Below are positions 5,604 to 5,944 of a stretch of 5,944 bases of DNA, one piece after another. The notes beneath the pieces were generated by a model. That model did no database searches, was not told where the DNA came from, and saw only the letters and a list, made by a program, of their open reading frames with translations. The position numbers and the translations under genes were made by a program. Each line of letters begins with the position of its first letter. Within the stretch, counting starts at the first letter, position 1. Location: contig CANGML010000116.1 of NCBI GenBank assembly GCA_947454585.1, positions 1 to 5,944 on the forward strand, in the 5' to 3' direction. The stretch comes from Comamonadaceae bacterium. Its GTDB lineage: Bacteria; Pseudomonadota; Gammaproteobacteria; Burkholderiales; Burkholderiaceae_C.

Positions 5604-5944
5604 ATGAAACTGAACGTCAATGGAACCGTCCGCACGCTGGACGCTGAGCCGCAAATGCCCTTGCTCTGGGCGCTACGCGAAGAGCTAGGCTTGACCGGCA
5701 CCAAGTATGGCTGCGGTGTGGCGCAATGCGGCGCCTGCACGGTGCACCTCAATGGGCAACCCGCACGCTCTTGTTCTATCCCGGTGTCGGCGGTGGGGGC
5801 GATGAAGGTCACCACCATTGAGGGTTTGTCGAAAAACGCCAGCCATGCCGTGCAAAAAGCCTGGGCCGAGTTGGATGTGCCGCAGTGCGGCTACTGCCAG
5901 TCCGGCCAAGTGATGGCCGCCGCCGCTTTGCTGGCGCGCATCCC
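5604..5944 (+). CDS. [2Fe-2S] subunit of a molybdenum hydroxylase (isoquinoline 1-oxidoreductase alpha / xanthine dehydrogenase small-subunit type), partial
   Basis: The 113 complete codons visible are the N-terminal part of the small iron-sulfur subunit found in molybdopterin hydroxylases, where it passes electrons from the molybdenum subunit to an acceptor. The plant-ferredoxin-like cluster is bound by C37, C42, C45 and C57 ([17 protein letters not shown], then RSC). The second cluster domain begins with [11 protein letters not shown] (C95, C98), and its final CxC pair lies beyond the window. The wording [21 protein letters not shown] is typical of the IorA branch, usually about 150 residues, whose large IorB-type partner should follow downstream. 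IorA/IorB enzymes oxidise N-heterocycles or aldehydes; which applies here cannot be told. It follows the SulP gene by 26 nt on the same strand, so co-transcription is likely. The diheme cytochrome on the other strand is a conceivable electron acceptor, but that is speculation. Confidence 0.93.
   Translation, partial: MKLNVNGTVRTLDAEPQMPLLWALREELGLTGTKYGCGVAQCGACTVHLNGQPARSCSIPVSAVGAMKVTTIEGLSKNASHAVQKAWAELDVPQCGYCQSGQVMAAAALLARI

Noticed and set aside
1..5944. Mobile elements, CRISPR arrays, tRNA or rRNA genes, phage or defence systems
   Set aside because: No transposase or integrase motifs, regular repeats or RNA-gene-like sequences were seen on either strand.

Overview
The window is a piece of a high-GC bacterial chromosome. 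Gene style, frequent TTG leucine codons and the protein families present suggest a betaproteobacterium of the order Burkholderiales, probably Comamonadaceae-like (Limnohabitans/Rhodoferax type). This placement is an inference from the look of the sequence, not from a search. No mobile element, tRNA, rRNA, CRISPR array or large repeat is visible, and almost all of the window is coding.

The layout is two divergent gene groups around a 118-bp intergenic region (3249-3366). Leftward (minus strand), in transcription order, there are four tightly packed genes: an exported PQQ-type beta-propeller dehydrogenase of the sorbosone/aldose dehydrogenase family (2013-3248), an exported diheme c4-like cytochrome (1417-2013), a LigI-like amidohydrolase-superfamily hydrolase (517-1395), and an NAD(P)-dependent short-chain dehydrogenase (1-498), which the window edge cuts exactly at its catalytic tyrosine. 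Gaps are -1, 21 and 18 nt, so this is almost certainly one operon. It reads as an oxidation route: a periplasmic dehydrogenase oxidises an alcohol, aldehyde or sugar and passes electrons to the cytochrome, a lactonase-type hydrolase opens a ring, and an SDR carries out another redox step. The substrate is unknown.

Rightward (plus strand) there is a SulP-family anion transporter with a STAS domain and a C-terminal cyclic-nucleotide-binding-like domain (3367-5577). It is followed 26 nt later by the [2Fe-2S] subunit of an isoquinoline 1-oxidoreductase / xanthine-dehydrogenase-type molybdenum hydroxylase (5604 to the window end, partial).

The most notable non-coding signal is a perfect 11-bp hairpin with an 8-T tract at 1967-1996. 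It looks like an intrinsic terminator on the minus strand but lies inside the signal-peptide codons of the cytochrome gene, just after a TAATG stop/start overlap that has no Shine-Dalgarno sequence. This is the arrangement expected of a translation-coupled attenuator between the dehydrogenase and its downstream genes. Other points of interest are the BicA-like signature of the SulP core, the Arg-to-His change in its cyclic-nucleotide pocket, and altered substrate-pocket residues in the LigI-like hydrolase.
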